Shown here in pieces: positions 1-8,947 of a stretch of 64,000 nt of DNA; positions within the stretch are counted from its first letter, which is position 1; the number at the start of each line of letters is the position of its first letter. The DNA comes from Ensifer sp. BR816 (GTDB lineage: Bacteria > Pseudomonadota > Alphaproteobacteria > Rhizobiales > Rhizobiaceae). The position numbers and the translations under genes are program-made. The notes under the pieces were generated by a model. That model was not told the DNA's origin, ran no database searches, and worked only from the letters and a program-made list of their open reading frames with translations. The DNA is taken from assembly GCF_000378985.1 (NCBI RefSeq), contig NZ_KB905370.1, positions 3,555,342 to 3,619,341 on the forward strand. The letters are read 5' to 3'.

Positions 1-305
1 CCTTTGTCTTTTCCGAGATCCTGAAACTCATGTCGGGTTCGGACCTTAGGCTTACGCCCTACCATTTCCGAGACCAGCAGATGCGCGAGGTGGATGTCGT
101 GCTCGAACGCGACGACGGCATGATCGTGGGAATTGAGGTGAAGGCAAGCGCCACGGTGAAGGCGGGTGATTTCGGGGGCCTGAAGACGCTAGCGGACGCG
201 TGCGGCGAGAAATTTGCCTTCGGCATCGTCCTTTATGACAATACCGATGTCGTACCGTTCGGCGAAAAGCTCGCCGCAGCACCGCTTTCATGCCTGTGGC
301 GATAA
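1..305 (+). CDS. DUF4143-type ATP-binding protein, C-terminal fragment (cut by window start)
   Basis: The reading frame is open from base 3, with codons before the first ATG at 30 reading FVFSEILKL, so the gene starts outside the window and only its last 100 or so residues are seen. The tail contains EVDVVLERDDG followed by GIEVKASATVKAGDF, which is the typical (restriction-endonuclease-like fold) C-terminal half of AAA ATPases carrying a DUF4143 domain. The Walker motifs lie outside the window. Such ATPases are common solitary genes on rhizobial plasmids and their cellular role is not settled. A second, intact family member lies at 23196-24362; the two tails are clearly different in sequence. 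Confidence 0.75.
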   Translation, partial: FVFSEILKLMSGSDLRLTPYHFRDQQMREVDVVLERDDGMIVGIEVKASATVKAGDFGGLKTLADACGEKFAFGIVLYDNTDVVPFGEKLAAAPLSCLWR

Positions 306-330
306 GCAGATCGCGCTGGCCACTGTTTCA

Positions 331-356
331 TACTATAATATTTCCGATAGTATAAT
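331..356 (+). promoter_or_regulatory. possible promoter/operator upstream of the DUF1173 gene
   Basis: Two perfect TATAAT hexamers (334-339 and 351-356) sit in a short AT-rich stretch, and TACTAT (331-336) pairs with ATAGTA (347-352) as an inverted repeat with a 10-base gap. This lies 60-85 bases upstream of the GTG start of the DUF1173 gene. No convincing -35 box is visible, so the promoter role is inferred. Confidence 0.3.
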
Positions 357-416
357 CGATCAGGTCTGTGCTACTTCGCCATTAAAGACCTCGTCCGGCG
401 GCGTAGGAGGAGCAAG

Positions 417-1607
417 GTGCGGCGGTTTCTGATCGGCGACAGGTCACTCGAAGAGGAATCTGTCGAGTTTCGAGTACTGCTTGGGCATGCCTATGAGCAG
501 AGGCGGCGCCCGATGTGTCTGTGCAAGGAGCCACCGGTTGCGATGTATATCGCGCGCCTGGAGGATCAGTATCTCATCAAGCGCATGCCGCTCTCGGGGC
601 GCGACCACGATCCTGCGTGCCCGTCCTATGAGCCACCCTACGAGCTTTCCGGCCTCGGCCCGCTGATCGGCAATGCGATCCAGATCGATGCCAGCGGCAA
701 GGCAGAGCTGAAGCTGGATTTTTCCCTGACAAAGCGCGGGCCGCGATCGGCGCCGGGCGCGCCGGCCGAAGCAGCCGAGCCGGGCATCCGCAGCGAGCCC
801 AAAAAGCTGTCGCTCAAGGGCATGCTGCATTATCTCTGGGAGGCTGGCGAACTCACGGAATGGCGTTCGACATGGGCGGGCCGGCGTGGTTGGGGCCGGG
901 TGCGCACGAGCCTGATCAATGCCGCCTCACAGATGACCGCAAGGGGCGGTCCGTTGAGCGACATGCTCTTCGTCCCGGAGGTATTCCATCCCGAGGACAA
1001 GGACGGGATCGCCGCCCGTCGCGCCGCCGCGCTCAAAGACATACAGGCGACGGGGTCGGGACCGCGCAAGCTCATGATGATCGTGGCCGAGGTGAAGGAG
1101 TTTTCCGCGGCGCGCGAGGGGCACAGGATCGTGGTACGACATGTTCCCTTCCCGCTGATGATCGAGGACGGTGCATGGAGGCGGCTTGCCGCGCGCTATG
1201 AGACCGAACTGGAACTGTGGCGCTCGAGCGAGACCTTCCATCTGATCGTCATCGCCACCTTCGGCGTGTCGGCCGCCGGCATCGCTTCGGTTGAAGAGGT
1301 CGCCCTCATGGTCGTCAACGAGCATTGGCTGCCATTCGAGGACATTCACGAGTTGCGGCTCCTGGAAAAGCTCAGCCATCTTAAGCGAAAGAGCGTCAAG
1401 GGACTGCGTTTCAACCTGCCGCGCGATGCGCCGATCGTGTCGGTCACATTGCCCGAACAAAAACCCGCGCCCGTCGCGATGTTCATCGTGCCGGCAAGTG
1501 CCGGAGACGATTACGAACACGCGCTTGCGGATATGATCGAGGCGAGACCGGAGATCGCACCCTGGGTCTGGCGGGTGGCCGAGGGCGAAATGCCGCGGCT
1601 TCCTTGA
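417..1607 (+). CDS. DUF1173 family protein
   Basis: The protein has 396 residues and fits the DUF1173 family found on rhizobial and other alphaproteobacterial plasmids, whose function is unknown. A Cys/His-containing segment near residues 38-70 (MCLCKEPP, then HDPACPSYEPP) could bind metal; that is inference. The central part (about residues 130-330) has no signal peptide or membrane segment, so the protein is probably cytosolic. The GTG start is chosen because a strong TAGGAGGAG ribosome site lies 5-6 bases upstream; no in-frame ATG near it has comparable support. The gene stands alone on the plus strand, next to the plasmid maintenance genes read from the other strand. Confidence 0.85.
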   Translation: MRRFLIGDRSLEEESVEFRVLLGHAYEQRRRPMCLCKEPPVAMYIARLEDQYLIKRMPLSGRDHDPACPSYEPPYELSGLGPLIGNAIQIDASGKAELKLDFSLTKRGPRSAPGAPAEAAEPGIRSEPKKLSLKGMLHYLWEAGELTEWRSTWAGRRGWGRVRTSLINAASQMTARGGPLSDMLFVPEVFHPEDKDGIAARRAAALKDIQATGSGPRKLMMIVAEVKEFSAAREGHRIVVRHVPFPLMIEDGAWRRLAARYETELELWRSSETFHLIVIATFGVSAAGIASVEEVALMVVNEHWLPFEDIHELRLLEKLSHLKRKSVKGLRFNLPRDAPIVSVTLPEQKPAPVAMFIVPASAGDDYEHALADMIEARPEIAPWVWRVAEGEMPRLP

Positions 1608-1704
1608 TACGGGGGACATGGGAACGCGGGGCGTTGACAGGGCGAAGCGAATAAGAACAGCTGCGGCATAGTAACTATCCGTCATTTTCTTCAACCGGAC
1701 CATC

Positions 1705-1914
1705 ATGAAGCCTGAAAAGAAGCCGTTCATTGTCGAGATCAAAAATCGGCGTCGCCTGTCCCGGCGAGATCGCTCGATCTGGGGAGACATCGATCTGAAG
1801 GCCGCTGGCAATCAGGTCGACGTCGAGCAGACAGCCGGAGAGAGTGATTTGGCAATGTCCATGCGGCCGTCCGAGGCCGCGGCGGAGCAAACAGCAACCG
1901 AGATCAACGCCTGA
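1705..1914 (+). CDS. small hypothetical protein (69 aa)
   Basis: An open frame of 69 codons starts MKPEKKPFIVEIKNRRRL, a basic opening that resembles small proteins annotated near DUF1173 genes in rhizobia. The C-terminal half is acidic and rich in Ala, Glu and Thr. No domain is recognised. It overlaps by 11 bases the end of the convergent gene at 1904-2206. Evidence is limited to the open frame, plausible composition and position. Confidence 0.5.
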   Translation: MKPEKKPFIVEIKNRRRLSRRDRSIWGDIDLKAAGNQVDVEQTAGESDLAMSMRPSEAAAEQTATEINA

Positions 1915-2206
1915 TCGCGTCATACACCAGCTTCGGCGCCGCCCATCCGTTGACGTAGAAATATCGCTTCGCCCGGAGACGCGCGACATAGGCGTCTTGC
2001 CCCCTGTGGGATCCGAGCCGGTTGAAGCGCGCCCGGGAATAGTCGATCATCCCGTCCCCTTCAGTCAGTTCCAGCCGACCTGCCGCCGCCAGCGCTTCGA
2101 TATGGGAGCGGAGTGATCTGACGACACCATCGAATCGATACTGCCTGTCCAGAGCGGCGTTGAGGCGGCCCGCTTGCATGGGAGAGAGTGCTTCGGTGTT
2201 GAACAT
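1904..2206 (-). CDS. hypothetical plasmid protein (100 aa)
   Basis: The frame is open further upstream, but the start at 2206 (MFNTEALSPMQAGRL) is preferred. The codons before it read through a hairpin that ends the previous gene, and the N-terminus from this Met is compact and helical. The second half contains the basic Tyr-rich stretch DAYVARLRAKRYFYVNG. No catalytic motif is recognised. It follows the DUF932 gene on the same strand after 85 bases that hold a terminator-like hairpin, so it probably has its own promoter. Confidence 0.6.
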   Translation of the reverse strand: MFNTEALSPMQAGRLNAALDRQYRFDGVVRSLRSHIEALAAAGRLELTEGDGMIDYSRARFNRLGSHRGQDAYVARLRAKRYFYVNGWAAPKLVYDAIRR

Positions 2207-2226
2207 GGGATTTCCGTGAATGCGAA

Positions 2227-2249
2227 AACCCGGCGCGGATGGCCGGGTT
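2227..2249 (-). terminator. terminator hairpin after the DUF932 gene
   Basis: AACCCGGC (2227-2234) pairs with GCCGGGTT (2242-2249) around a 7-base loop. Read on the minus strand the stem is followed by a short T-rich tail (TTTTCGC). It lies 43 bases beyond the DUF932 stop codon and before the next minus-strand gene. Confidence 0.65.
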
Positions 2250-2291
2250 CTGATCGGGTTGGATGGGCGATGCCGCTTTAGAAGACCGTAA

Positions 2292-3482
2292 TCAGGCAGC
2301 GCTTTCGAGGAGCTTTCGGGCCTTGCCTTCCAGCTCCAATCGCGTGTCCTGATGGGCTTTTCCGCGGGCAAGCGCGGTGATCCCCTGGACAAAGTCAAAG
2401 ATGCTCTCGGGTGGCCTCCCTTCTTCGCAAAGCACGGTCTCGATGATCTTGCCGGTTTCGGCCTTGGAGAAACCGCGCTTGCGCAGGAAATCCGAGCGGT
2501 CCTCGTCGTTGCGGGCAACGATCCGCTCACGGGCGGCGCGAATGCCGGCGATGAAGGGCGCCGGCGAGGAATTGGCGAAGCTCGTCAGCGCCGGCGTCGC
2601 TTCATGGGCGAAGCGTTGCGCCGCGAACTTCGAATGCCGGATGGTGATCTCCTCGAAATTTTCGGTGCCCCACAAATTTCTGTTGGCACACACCGCCCGC
2701 AGATAGAACGACGCGATGCCGAGCGTCTTGGAGCCGACCTCGGAGTTCCAGGCATAGAACCCGCGGAAGTAAAGATCCGGATCGCCGTTCGGCAGACGGC
2801 CGGCCTCGATCGGGTGCGTGTCGTCGACCAGGAAGAGAAAGACATCACGGTCGCTGGCATAGAGTGTCGTCGTGTCTTTCATGATATCGACGAACGGATT
2901 GTGGGTCATGGTCGACCAGTCAAGCACGCCCGGTACCTTCCAGATCGTATCCCCGGTTCCGTTGCCGGCGATGCTCATGACGGCGGCAACAAGGTCCTTG
3001 TCCCATATGCGGCCGTATTCGGGTCCGGTCACCGCCCTGAGCTCGACGCGACCGTCATCCATCTCCAGGGTTTTGACCAGTTCGGCGCTGTGGTTCAGCA
3101 GCCCGTGCTGAAGGTTGATCGCGGCCAGCGGCGCAGGCAGCTGCCGCATATAGCTCGCGGGCGCGCCGACCAGGCTGCAAAGCTGGCCATAGCTCCAGTG
3201 CGTCGGCGCAATCGGCTGACGCCCGCCGGGAACGATCAAGGCAAGGCGCTCGGCATTGTCACGGGTCGCTTCCACGCGGATCTCGGCGCTTTCGACCGTT
3301 CGAACGCGGGCGCGATCGGTTCTGGCGCTGACCGCGCGATGAAGATCGGTGAGCGACAGGTAGCGCTCGTCGTCGGGACGCGAGAACCATTCGGACGAGA
3401 CGCGGCCGATACGTTCGCCGCGCGAAATATCGACCTTGAAGCCGGACGATACCGGCCACGGGGCGGAAATCATGGTGTTCAT
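2292..3482 (-). CDS. DUF932 domain-containing protein
   Basis: From the Met at 3482 (MNTMISAPWPVSSGF) the protein has 396 residues. The start is fixed by an AGGAG ribosome site nine bases upstream; the longer open frame begins inside the preceding terminator hairpin. The body matches the DUF932 / phage-plasmid-like family: an N-terminal region with FSRPDDERYLSLTDLH, a central ESAEIRVEATRDNAERLAL, and a C-terminal core with RAVCANRNLW and ITIRHSKFAAQRF. Members occur beside antirestriction and ParB-like genes on plasmids and phages, as here. Function is not established; a role in establishment in a new host is inferred only from context. Confidence 0.85.
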   Translation of the reverse strand: MNTMISAPWPVSSGFKVDISRGERIGRVSSEWFSRPDDERYLSLTDLHRAVSARTDRARVRTVESAEIRVEATRDNAERLALIVPGGRQPIAPTHWSYGQLCSLVGAPASYMRQLPAPLAAINLQHGLLNHSAELVKTLEMDDGRVELRAVTGPEYGRIWDKDLVAAVMSIAGNGTGDTIWKVPGVLDWSTMTHNPFVDIMKDTTTLYASDRDVFLFLVDDTHPIEAGRLPNGDPDLYFRGFYAWNSEVGSKTLGIASFYLRAVCANRNLWGTENFEEITIRHSKFAAQRFAHEATPALTSFANSSPAPFIAGIRAARERIVARNDEDRSDFLRKRGFSKAETGKIIETVLCEEGRPPESIFDFVQGITALARGKAHQDTRLELEGKARKLLESAA

Positions 3483-3505
3483 GCTCAAATCTCCTGAAAC
3501 GAAGA

Positions 3506-3538
3506 AGCCCGGCTGATCGCTTTCGCGACAACCGGGCT
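3506..3538 (-). terminator. terminator-like hairpin between the ardB-like and DUF932 genes
   Basis: AGCCCGG (3506-3512) pairs with CCGGGCT (3532-3538) across a 19-base loop that itself contains a small TCGC/GCGA stem. On the minus strand the stem is followed by TCTTCGTTTC. It lies between the stop of the antirestriction gene and the ribosome site of the DUF932 gene, so the two genes are probably separate units. Confidence 0.5.
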
Positions 3539-3638
3539 GGTGGGATGGAAGATGGCTCGCCGCCGAGGGTCTGTCCGACGGGGCGGCCAAACGGGAAAGT
3601 TAAGACACGCCACCCGGGGAGCGGCGCGTCTTGGCTTG

Positions 3639-4061
3639 TCAATCGATCGCCTGGAATATCTCGGAAGCTTCTGGATGGTCGGCCGAATAGGTGTAGAGAC
3701 GGGCGTAGCCCTCTGAGAGATAGTCCGACTGATACTGGAACGAGAGATGGGAGAAGGCGAATAGCGTGGCGATGATCCCGGCGGCTTCGGCGGAAACGTC
3801 CCCCTGAAATCCGGTGATCTCGCCGGTAATCCGAAACCGCGATGTAGATTGCGGAGCAAGGAACAGCGGCTTGCCCTCGTATTCGTAGAAATCCCAGAAG
3901 CCGCCGCCATAGTCGAGCGGACTCAGCCGGTCCATGAAGCTGTAGACCGCGTTCTCAGCGACGATCAGGAGTGAACGCCCGAACAGCGCGGGCAGGAATT
4001 CCTGGCGACGCTCTTCGGGGACGATAGTGGCGCTTTGAGCTGCAATCACGGATGTCGACAT
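3639..4061 (-). CDS. ardB: antirestriction protein, ArdB/KlcA-like
   Basis: The protein has 140 residues from the Met at 4061, which is preceded by a GGAGAG ribosome site; the longer open frame upstream is low-complexity read-through. It contains RRQEFLPALFGRSLLIVAENAVY, then LDYGGGFWDFYE and VSAEAAGIIATLFAFSHLSF, the signature order of the ArdB/KlcA antirestriction family. Family members protect incoming plasmid DNA from type I restriction during conjugation without obvious DNA mimicry. Position between ParB-like and DUF932 genes, close to a conjugation-type secretion cluster, fits that job. It is probably monocistronic, with hairpins on both sides. Confidence 0.85.
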   Translation of the reverse strand: MSTSVIAAQSATIVPEERRQEFLPALFGRSLLIVAENAVYSFMDRLSPLDYGGGFWDFYEYEGKPLFLAPQSTSRFRITGEITGFQGDVSAEAAGIIATLFAFSHLSFQYQSDYLSEGYARLYTYSADHPEASEIFQAID

Positions 4062-4221
4062 TGATTTACTCTCCAGAGAGGCGACAGGGTTCAGGCCGGA
4101 CAACCCTCTCTCCCATCGCCCGGCTTCAATCCTGCTCCGGCCCCTCTCTTCCTCCTCCGGCCAACCGCAGCCGCCCCCTTCCCGGCCCGACACGCTTTGT
4201 CTCCAATGGTGAGAAATAGGA

Positions 4222-4245
4222 AGGCCCGGCACGATGGCCGGGCCT
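4222..4245 (-). terminator. terminator hairpin after the ParB-like gene
   Basis: AGGCCCGGC (4222-4230) pairs perfectly with GCCGGGCCT (4237-4245) around a 6-base loop, and the minus strand continues TTCCTATTTCTC. It begins 26 bases past the ParB-like stop codon. Confidence 0.65.
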
Positions 4246-4271
4246 CCGCTTGATTGATGAATTTAAAGCGA

Positions 4272-6425
4272 TTATTCCGCCGCTTCGAGGTGTTCGCCGC
4301 CATCCTCTGCGAGATCGCTGGACGTCTCTTCGGCATCCGCACCTTCTGTCAGAAAGGCTGGCAGATCGACGTCAGCACCTCCCTCGGTACTGCCATCGCT
4401 AACGTCAACCGTATCCGCCATGGAGGCGGCAGCTTCGTCGGGTGTTTCGTCGACCGAAAGCCGCAGCACTTCGGGAAGCCAACCGCTGCCTTCCAGCAGC
4501 CGGGCGGCCTCACGGGCCATGTCGGGTTTCTTCAGATGGTCGATGAGCTGCGCCGACTGTTCGCCTTTCGCGTCCCGGACGGCCTGCAGGATATGCGCTT
4601 TCGTGACCCGGCCGAGATAGTTGTCAACAGTCGGCGTCCAACCTGCCTCGACCATGCTGAACCCGATCGACTGGGCAAGCTGCTTCGCATGGGCGACTTC
4701 CCGCGAGCGCCGGTTCCACGCCTGGATCGTGGCGTTGAGCGACAGCGAGACGCAATGGGCAAACAGCGCCATGCGGCTCGCCTCATCGAGCGCGATCAGA
4801 TAGTCCCAGACTTCGTCGGCATTGCCGGGAAGATCATGGCCCCAGGACTCCTGCCGCTCACCGATCTCCTTCGCCCAGACCGTATCGCCGAGTCCCGGGG
4901 TCTGGCTGAACGCCGTGTGCTGCGCGGTGATTTCCAGGCACGAGTCCGACCCATACCTGTAGAAGGTTTTGAGGACGAACACGTGCAGGGCGGCGATGAA
5001 GGCGATTACCGGATCATTGGCCAGCGCATTGCGGAGCGCGACAGTGCGGGCGGCCGTGAGGTCCTCGATGATACGGTCGGAGAGCGGACGGATCTTGCCG
5101 TCATCGTCCTCCGGTTCCTCGGTGCCGACAGGCTTGCCGTTGGTCGAGACCCCGCCGCTCGCGGGAGCCGTAGCGACATCGTCGTCGCTTGCACCGCTGT
5201 CATCGCCATCAGCGGCATCGCGGCCATCCGCCTCTACGACAGGTTCGTCTTCGGGCCGGACGAAACCGCGTTCGATCTTCAACTCGCCTTTGGCGGCAAG
5301 CGAGATGAAGGCGCCACCGCGGGCGACGTCCGCCGGATCGAAAACGAAAGGTCGGTCGTTCAGGGCGTCCAACGCGTTGCCGAGTTCCTCAAGCCGGGCT
5401 TCGGTCTCCTCGGAATAGTCCTCCGCCGCGGCATATTCTGCATCGAGTTTGTCATATTCCGCCTTCAGGGCGTCATGGCGGGCAAGCTCCTCCTCGGTGT
5501 ACTCGAGCCGTTCACCGTAGAAGCGGCGCAGGCCAGAGGTGTGGCCGTACGGAAAGTCGAAGGCGGCATAGACCCATTTCCATCCCTCTTCGCTCTTCAG
5601 CGCCTCGGCGTCGGCGGTCAGCTTTTCGAGCACGAGCTGCTCGAGCAGGGCCGGGTCCTGCAGCCATCCGCCATTGTCCTCATCGAACAGGTCGCGCATC
5701 ACGACACCGCCGGCAGCCTCATAGGCGTCGATGCCGACATAGACGACACGTCGATCGGAGGCCCGGACCGCGGTTTCGGTCAGCATCCGGCGGATATAGT
5801 AGGGGTCCTGATCATGAGACCGGGAGATCGTGTCCCAGACCTGCTCCTGCCGGACATGGTCATTGGTGATCGAAAACGCCATGACCTGGCCGAGCTTCAT
5901 CTCGTCATTGGCATAGAATTCTAGCAGGCGCGGCGAAACGGAGGCCAACCGCAGGCGCTGCTTCACCGTCGCCACCGAGATGTGGAAGCGGGCCGCGATC
6001 TCTTCCTCGTCGAGCCCCTGCTCGCGCAGCGCCATCATGCCGCGAAACTCATCCAGGGGATGGAGATCGAGGCGCTTGACGTTTTCGGCAAGCGAGTCCT
6101 CGACTTCGAGGGTTTCGCCTTTGCTGACGATGCACGGGATTCCGGCGGTCCTGGACAGCCTCTTCTGGTTGACCAGCAATTCCAGCGCGCGGTAGCGGCG
6201 GCCGCCCGCCGGAATGCGATAGATCCCGGTCTCGTTGCCGTCACCATCGAGCTCTGCACGGACATTAAGGCTGGTCAGCAGTCCGCGATGAGCGATGTCT
6301 TCGGCAAGCTCCTCGATCGAGACGCCCGCCTTGGTCTTGCGCACGTTCTGCTGGCTGAGAACGAGCTTGTTGAAGGGAATGTCGCGCCCGGCATTTAGGG
6401 TGATTTTCTGGATGGCCTGTGCCAT
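4272..6425 (-). CDS. large ParB/RepB-like nuclease-domain protein
   Basis: The protein has 717 residues, much longer than a partition ParB (about 300-350). The start at 6425 (MAQAIQKITLNAG) has GGAGAG ten bases upstream. The N-terminal ParB/Srx fold is clear: IPFNKLVLSQQNVRKT, GRRYRALELL (the GxRRYRA box, about residue 81) and ENVKRLDLHPLDE (about 117). A helix-turn-helix follows: EEEIAARFHISVATVKQRLR (about 141-160). The remaining 500 residues hold a coiled acidic stretch and a conserved C-terminal region seen in plasmid ParB-like proteins that act without a ParA partner. No parA is adjacent, so a role in plasmid gene control or DNA handling rather than classical partition is likely. Both termini of the long tail are strongly acidic. 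Confidence 0.85.
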   Translation of the reverse strand: MAQAIQKITLNAGRDIPFNKLVLSQQNVRKTKAGVSIEELAEDIAHRGLLTSLNVRAELDGDGNETGIYRIPAGGRRYRALELLVNQKRLSRTAGIPCIVSKGETLEVEDSLAENVKRLDLHPLDEFRGMMALREQGLDEEEIAARFHISVATVKQRLRLASVSPRLLEFYANDEMKLGQVMAFSITNDHVRQEQVWDTISRSHDQDPYYIRRMLTETAVRASDRRVVYVGIDAYEAAGGVVMRDLFDEDNGGWLQDPALLEQLVLEKLTADAEALKSEEGWKWVYAAFDFPYGHTSGLRRFYGERLEYTEEELARHDALKAEYDKLDAEYAAAEDYSEETEARLEELGNALDALNDRPFVFDPADVARGGAFISLAAKGELKIERGFVRPEDEPVVEADGRDAADGDDSGASDDDVATAPASGGVSTNGKPVGTEEPEDDDGKIRPLSDRIIEDLTAARTVALRNALANDPVIAFIAALHVFVLKTFYRYGSDSCLEITAQHTAFSQTPGLGDTVWAKEIGERQESWGHDLPGNADEVWDYLIALDEASRMALFAHCVSLSLNATIQAWNRRSREVAHAKQLAQSIGFSMVEAGWTPTVDNYLGRVTKAHILQAVRDAKGEQSAQLIDHLKKPDMAREAARLLEGSGWLPEVLRLSVDETPDEAAASMADTVDVSDGSTEGGADVDLPAFLTEGADAEETSSDLAEDGGEHLEAAE

Positions 6426-6758
6426 GTCGTTTCTCTCCGTGGCGGACTGGCCGGAGCCTCTCTCCGACAACCGCAACCCGCCGCGAACGCCCCTTCCCCC
6501 CTCTCCCTCCTTACCCGTCCGCAGCCTTCCACCGTTTTCCGGCTGGCGCCCGCCTCGTCGCAGGCCACAGATGGCCGGCTGTTCGGATTGCCGGCCCGGC
6601 GGAATAGGATACAAAGCACGTGTCACAGGCCACCCAAGCGGGTTGGGCCTTGCGGGTATCGCCGATCTTCGCGGGACACGGGTTGGCCGGCGCCGCGCGA
6701 TAGTCGCGCTTGCGCGATCTCTCAGGATTTCACATGCTGACTTCCGGGCGGGCGCGTC
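6426..6758. other. intergenic region between virB11 and the parB-like gene
   Basis: About 330 bases without a supported gene. It presumably holds the promoter of the parB-like gene and the end of the virB operon. A short palindrome, TCGCGC-TT-GCGCGA, lies near 6706-6719 but is not followed by a T-run on the minus strand. Nothing else was recognised. Confidence 0.5.
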
Positions 6759-7751
6759 TTATCCGAGAGGATCGACGCAGACATCGGTAACACGGAAGCG
6801 GCCGTCAATCCGCTTGCATTGAATGACGATATCAATTGCGACTCTAAGGAGATCGCGTATCTCAGACCTTCCAAGGTCCTTGCCGCTCTCGGACTCCTTG
6901 ACGAGGAGGGTCAGCTGTTCGACCGCCAGCCTTGTGGAGTCGGCATGCACCGTCGTGATCGAGCCTGGGTGCCCGGAATTGATGTTCCGAACGTAGTAGA
7001 ACGCTGTGCCGTCACGCAGTTCCTGCAAAAGAATTCGATCGGGCCGCATGCGCATACATGACTCCAACAGGTCCTTTGGTCCAATTTTCGCAGTGCCCTG
7101 GCCTCCCTTGGAATAGAATAGCCGGACATGGTTCGGCTGCGCGATAAAAAGCTCCGGCGTGTCCTCGATCGAGATGATCCGCTCGCTGTCAGGGATGTGC
7201 CGGATCAGCGCCTTCGACAAAGTCGTCTTGCCTGACCCGGTTGCCCCCGAAATAATAATGTTCTTGCGCGCTAGCACGGCGGCGCGCAGGAATTCCGCAT
7301 ATGCGCCCTTTCGGTGCAGATCGATAAGTCTTCGGTCGGCTACTGCCAGCCCCTCGGTGGGCGCAGTCACGTCGAACAGCCCGCCCTTCTCCAGGTCATC
7401 TAGACTGAACGTCACCGACGACGGTTTTCGAATGGTAATGCTGACGGTTTCCTTGATCGTCGCCGGCGGGATGACAATCTGGATGCGCTCCTCGTCCGGC
7501 AGGGTGGCGGAGAGGATAGGCTGTTGCTCGTCGATGGCCTGGTGCGAATAGGTGGCGATGGCGCGCGCAAGCCGCATCAGCTTCTCGAAGGTCAGTTCGG
7601 GCGCGTAGTGGCTCGCCCATCCTTCCGCCCCTTCCGTCAATACCTCGCATGGCCGGTTAATGACGACCTCGTAGAGCGACTTATTCTCGAGAAACCGCGA
7701 GAGCGGCGAAAGCAGCTCTCGCACCACACCTGCATCTGCTGCTTCCGCCAT
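6759..7751 (-). CDS. virB11: VirB11 type IV secretion ATPase
   Basis: The protein has 330 residues, the usual VirB11 length. It forms the hexameric cytoplasmic traffic ATPase that powers pilus assembly and substrate transfer with VirB4. Visible motifs are Walker A GATGSGKTT (about residue 169), an Asp box with RIISIEDTPEL, Walker B-like RPDRILLQELRDG and the His box NSGHPGSITTVHADS. The N-terminal domain (LSPLSRFLENKSLYEVVINRP) is also typical. It is the last gene of the minus-strand virB operon, 12 bases after virB10. No coupling protein gene follows within the window. Confidence 0.95.
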   Translation of the reverse strand: MAEAADAGVVRELLSPLSRFLENKSLYEVVINRPCEVLTEGAEGWASHYAPELTFEKLMRLARAIATYSHQAIDEQQPILSATLPDEERIQIVIPPATIKETVSITIRKPSSVTFSLDDLEKGGLFDVTAPTEGLAVADRRLIDLHRKGAYAEFLRAAVLARKNIIISGATGSGKTTLSKALIRHIPDSERIISIEDTPELFIAQPNHVRLFYSKGGQGTAKIGPKDLLESCMRMRPDRILLQELRDGTAFYYVRNINSGHPGSITTVHADSTRLAVEQLTLLVKESESGKDLGRSEIRDLLRVAIDIVIQCKRIDGRFRVTDVCVDPLG

Positions 7752-7763
7752 CGGATCGTCTGC

Positions 7764-8939
7764 CTATTTCGTTACCGGCTTCGACCGCGAACCGAATTCC
7801 CCCAGCACGGCGCGGTCAAAGATTTGGGTGCGCGGCTCGGTCACACGCAAACGGTAGACACCGGAAAAATCGAGGTCGCGGGCGACGAATATCGACACGA
7901 GCTGACCCTGATGCTTTTTCAGCGTCGGTGGAATGTTGATCGACTGCTCGACGGCGACGGCCGCTGCTTGCTGGCCGGCCGTGGTGGTTCCTTGGGCGTC
8001 TACGTCGCTGTCATGCAGACGGCTGCCAAGATAGCTGGAAGCATCGCCGACGACCGAGAGCAGCAGGGCACTGCCGAAACGCTCCCACCAATGGCTATCG
8101 ACGTAACCGTCCACCCCCGCCCGACCAAGCGCATCCGTCGTCGGTGAGGCGAGCGTGATGATCACGCCCTTCGGCGTCTTGGCGCGGTTCCAGAGGACGA
8201 ACAGGCGCTTTTGGCCGCGGTTAAGGCCGCCGCGATACTCGCCGACCACCTGTGTACCCTTTTCCATCAGTACGACCCGGCCATTATCGGAGAGCACATC
8301 GCGATTGATGATGCAACTTGCAAAGCCCGGCTGGTCGGATGCGAGTGCGGTCTCAAGCACGCATGGGATCGAGGTTCCCATCGCCACGATGAAGTTCCGG
8401 TTGCCGAGTCGTCCCGCGCGCGATCCTTCGAGCTGTGTGGGCGTCATCAGCTGATTGAAACGTCGAGCTTGATCCTCAGGCTGTGTGTTGACCGTGCCGA
8501 AGGTTGAAGCGAGGGGGAGATAGCTGGCGTCGGGGTCGGTGCTGGTTGCAGTATTTTCTCGCCGCTCCGCCAGGGCCCGTTGTCCGTTATAGGCAATGAC
8601 TGGAGCGCGGCGCGCCGAGTCGAGTAGCGGATCATCGGCCGGCGCTGCTTTTCTTTCCACGACAGGCAGGGGCAGTTCGACCTGTGGCATGGGAGCCTCG
8701 ATCTTCGGTTCCTCCTTCGCGGGCTCGAAACTCGTCGTCTGACGGACGACCACCCGCTCGGGATTAGTCGTATTCGCTTTGCCCTCCTGATCGCGCATCG
8801 ACCAAAGGGCAAAGCCGATGAAGGCAATCATCGCTGCGACCACTGCGCCGCGCCTTACCAAGGGGTGCCCGTCAAGCCTCCGACCGCTATTGGTTTCTGC
8901 GCGCTCTCCGGGGATTCGATCCTGAAATTCTTCTGGCAT
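7764..8939 (-). CDS. virB10: VirB10 type IV secretion core/energy-sensing protein
   Basis: The protein has 391 residues. It has a short cytoplasmic N-terminus, one membrane anchor (about residues 31-48, VVAAMIAFIGFALWSM), a Pro-rich periplasmic linker (MPQVELPLPVVE), and the conserved TrbI/VirB10 beta-barrel. The last includes LGNRNFIVAMGTSIPCVLET, DVLSDNGRVVLMEKGTQVVG and WWERFGSALLLSVVGDAS, the antenna region. It spans inner membrane to outer membrane complex with VirB7 and VirB9. The gap to virB9 is 8 bases, so translation is probably coupled. Confidence 0.95.
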   Translation of the reverse strand: MPEEFQDRIPGERAETNSGRRLDGHPLVRRGAVVAAMIAFIGFALWSMRDQEGKANTTNPERVVVRQTTSFEPAKEEPKIEAPMPQVELPLPVVERKAAPADDPLLDSARRAPVIAYNGQRALAERRENTATSTDPDASYLPLASTFGTVNTQPEDQARRFNQLMTPTQLEGSRAGRLGNRNFIVAMGTSIPCVLETALASDQPGFASCIINRDVLSDNGRVVLMEKGTQVVGEYRGGLNRGQKRLFVLWNRAKTPKGVIITLASPTTDALGRAGVDGYVDSHWWERFGSALLLSVVGDASSYLGSRLHDSDVDAQGTTTAGQQAAAVAVEQSINIPPTLKKHQGQLVSIFVARDLDFSGVYRLRVTEPRTQIFDRAVLGEFGSRSKPVTK

Positions 8940-8947
8940 TGCCGTCC

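Noticed and set aside
2352..3497. Plus-strand frame of 381 codons opposite the DUF932 gene
   Set aside because: Shadow frame; the minus strand carries the recognisable domain and ribosome site.
4254..5924. Long plus-strand frame (556 codons) opposite the ParB-like gene
   Set aside because: It lies wholly antisense to a gene with clear ParB motifs and a ribosome site; the frame is open because of GC-rich codon use.
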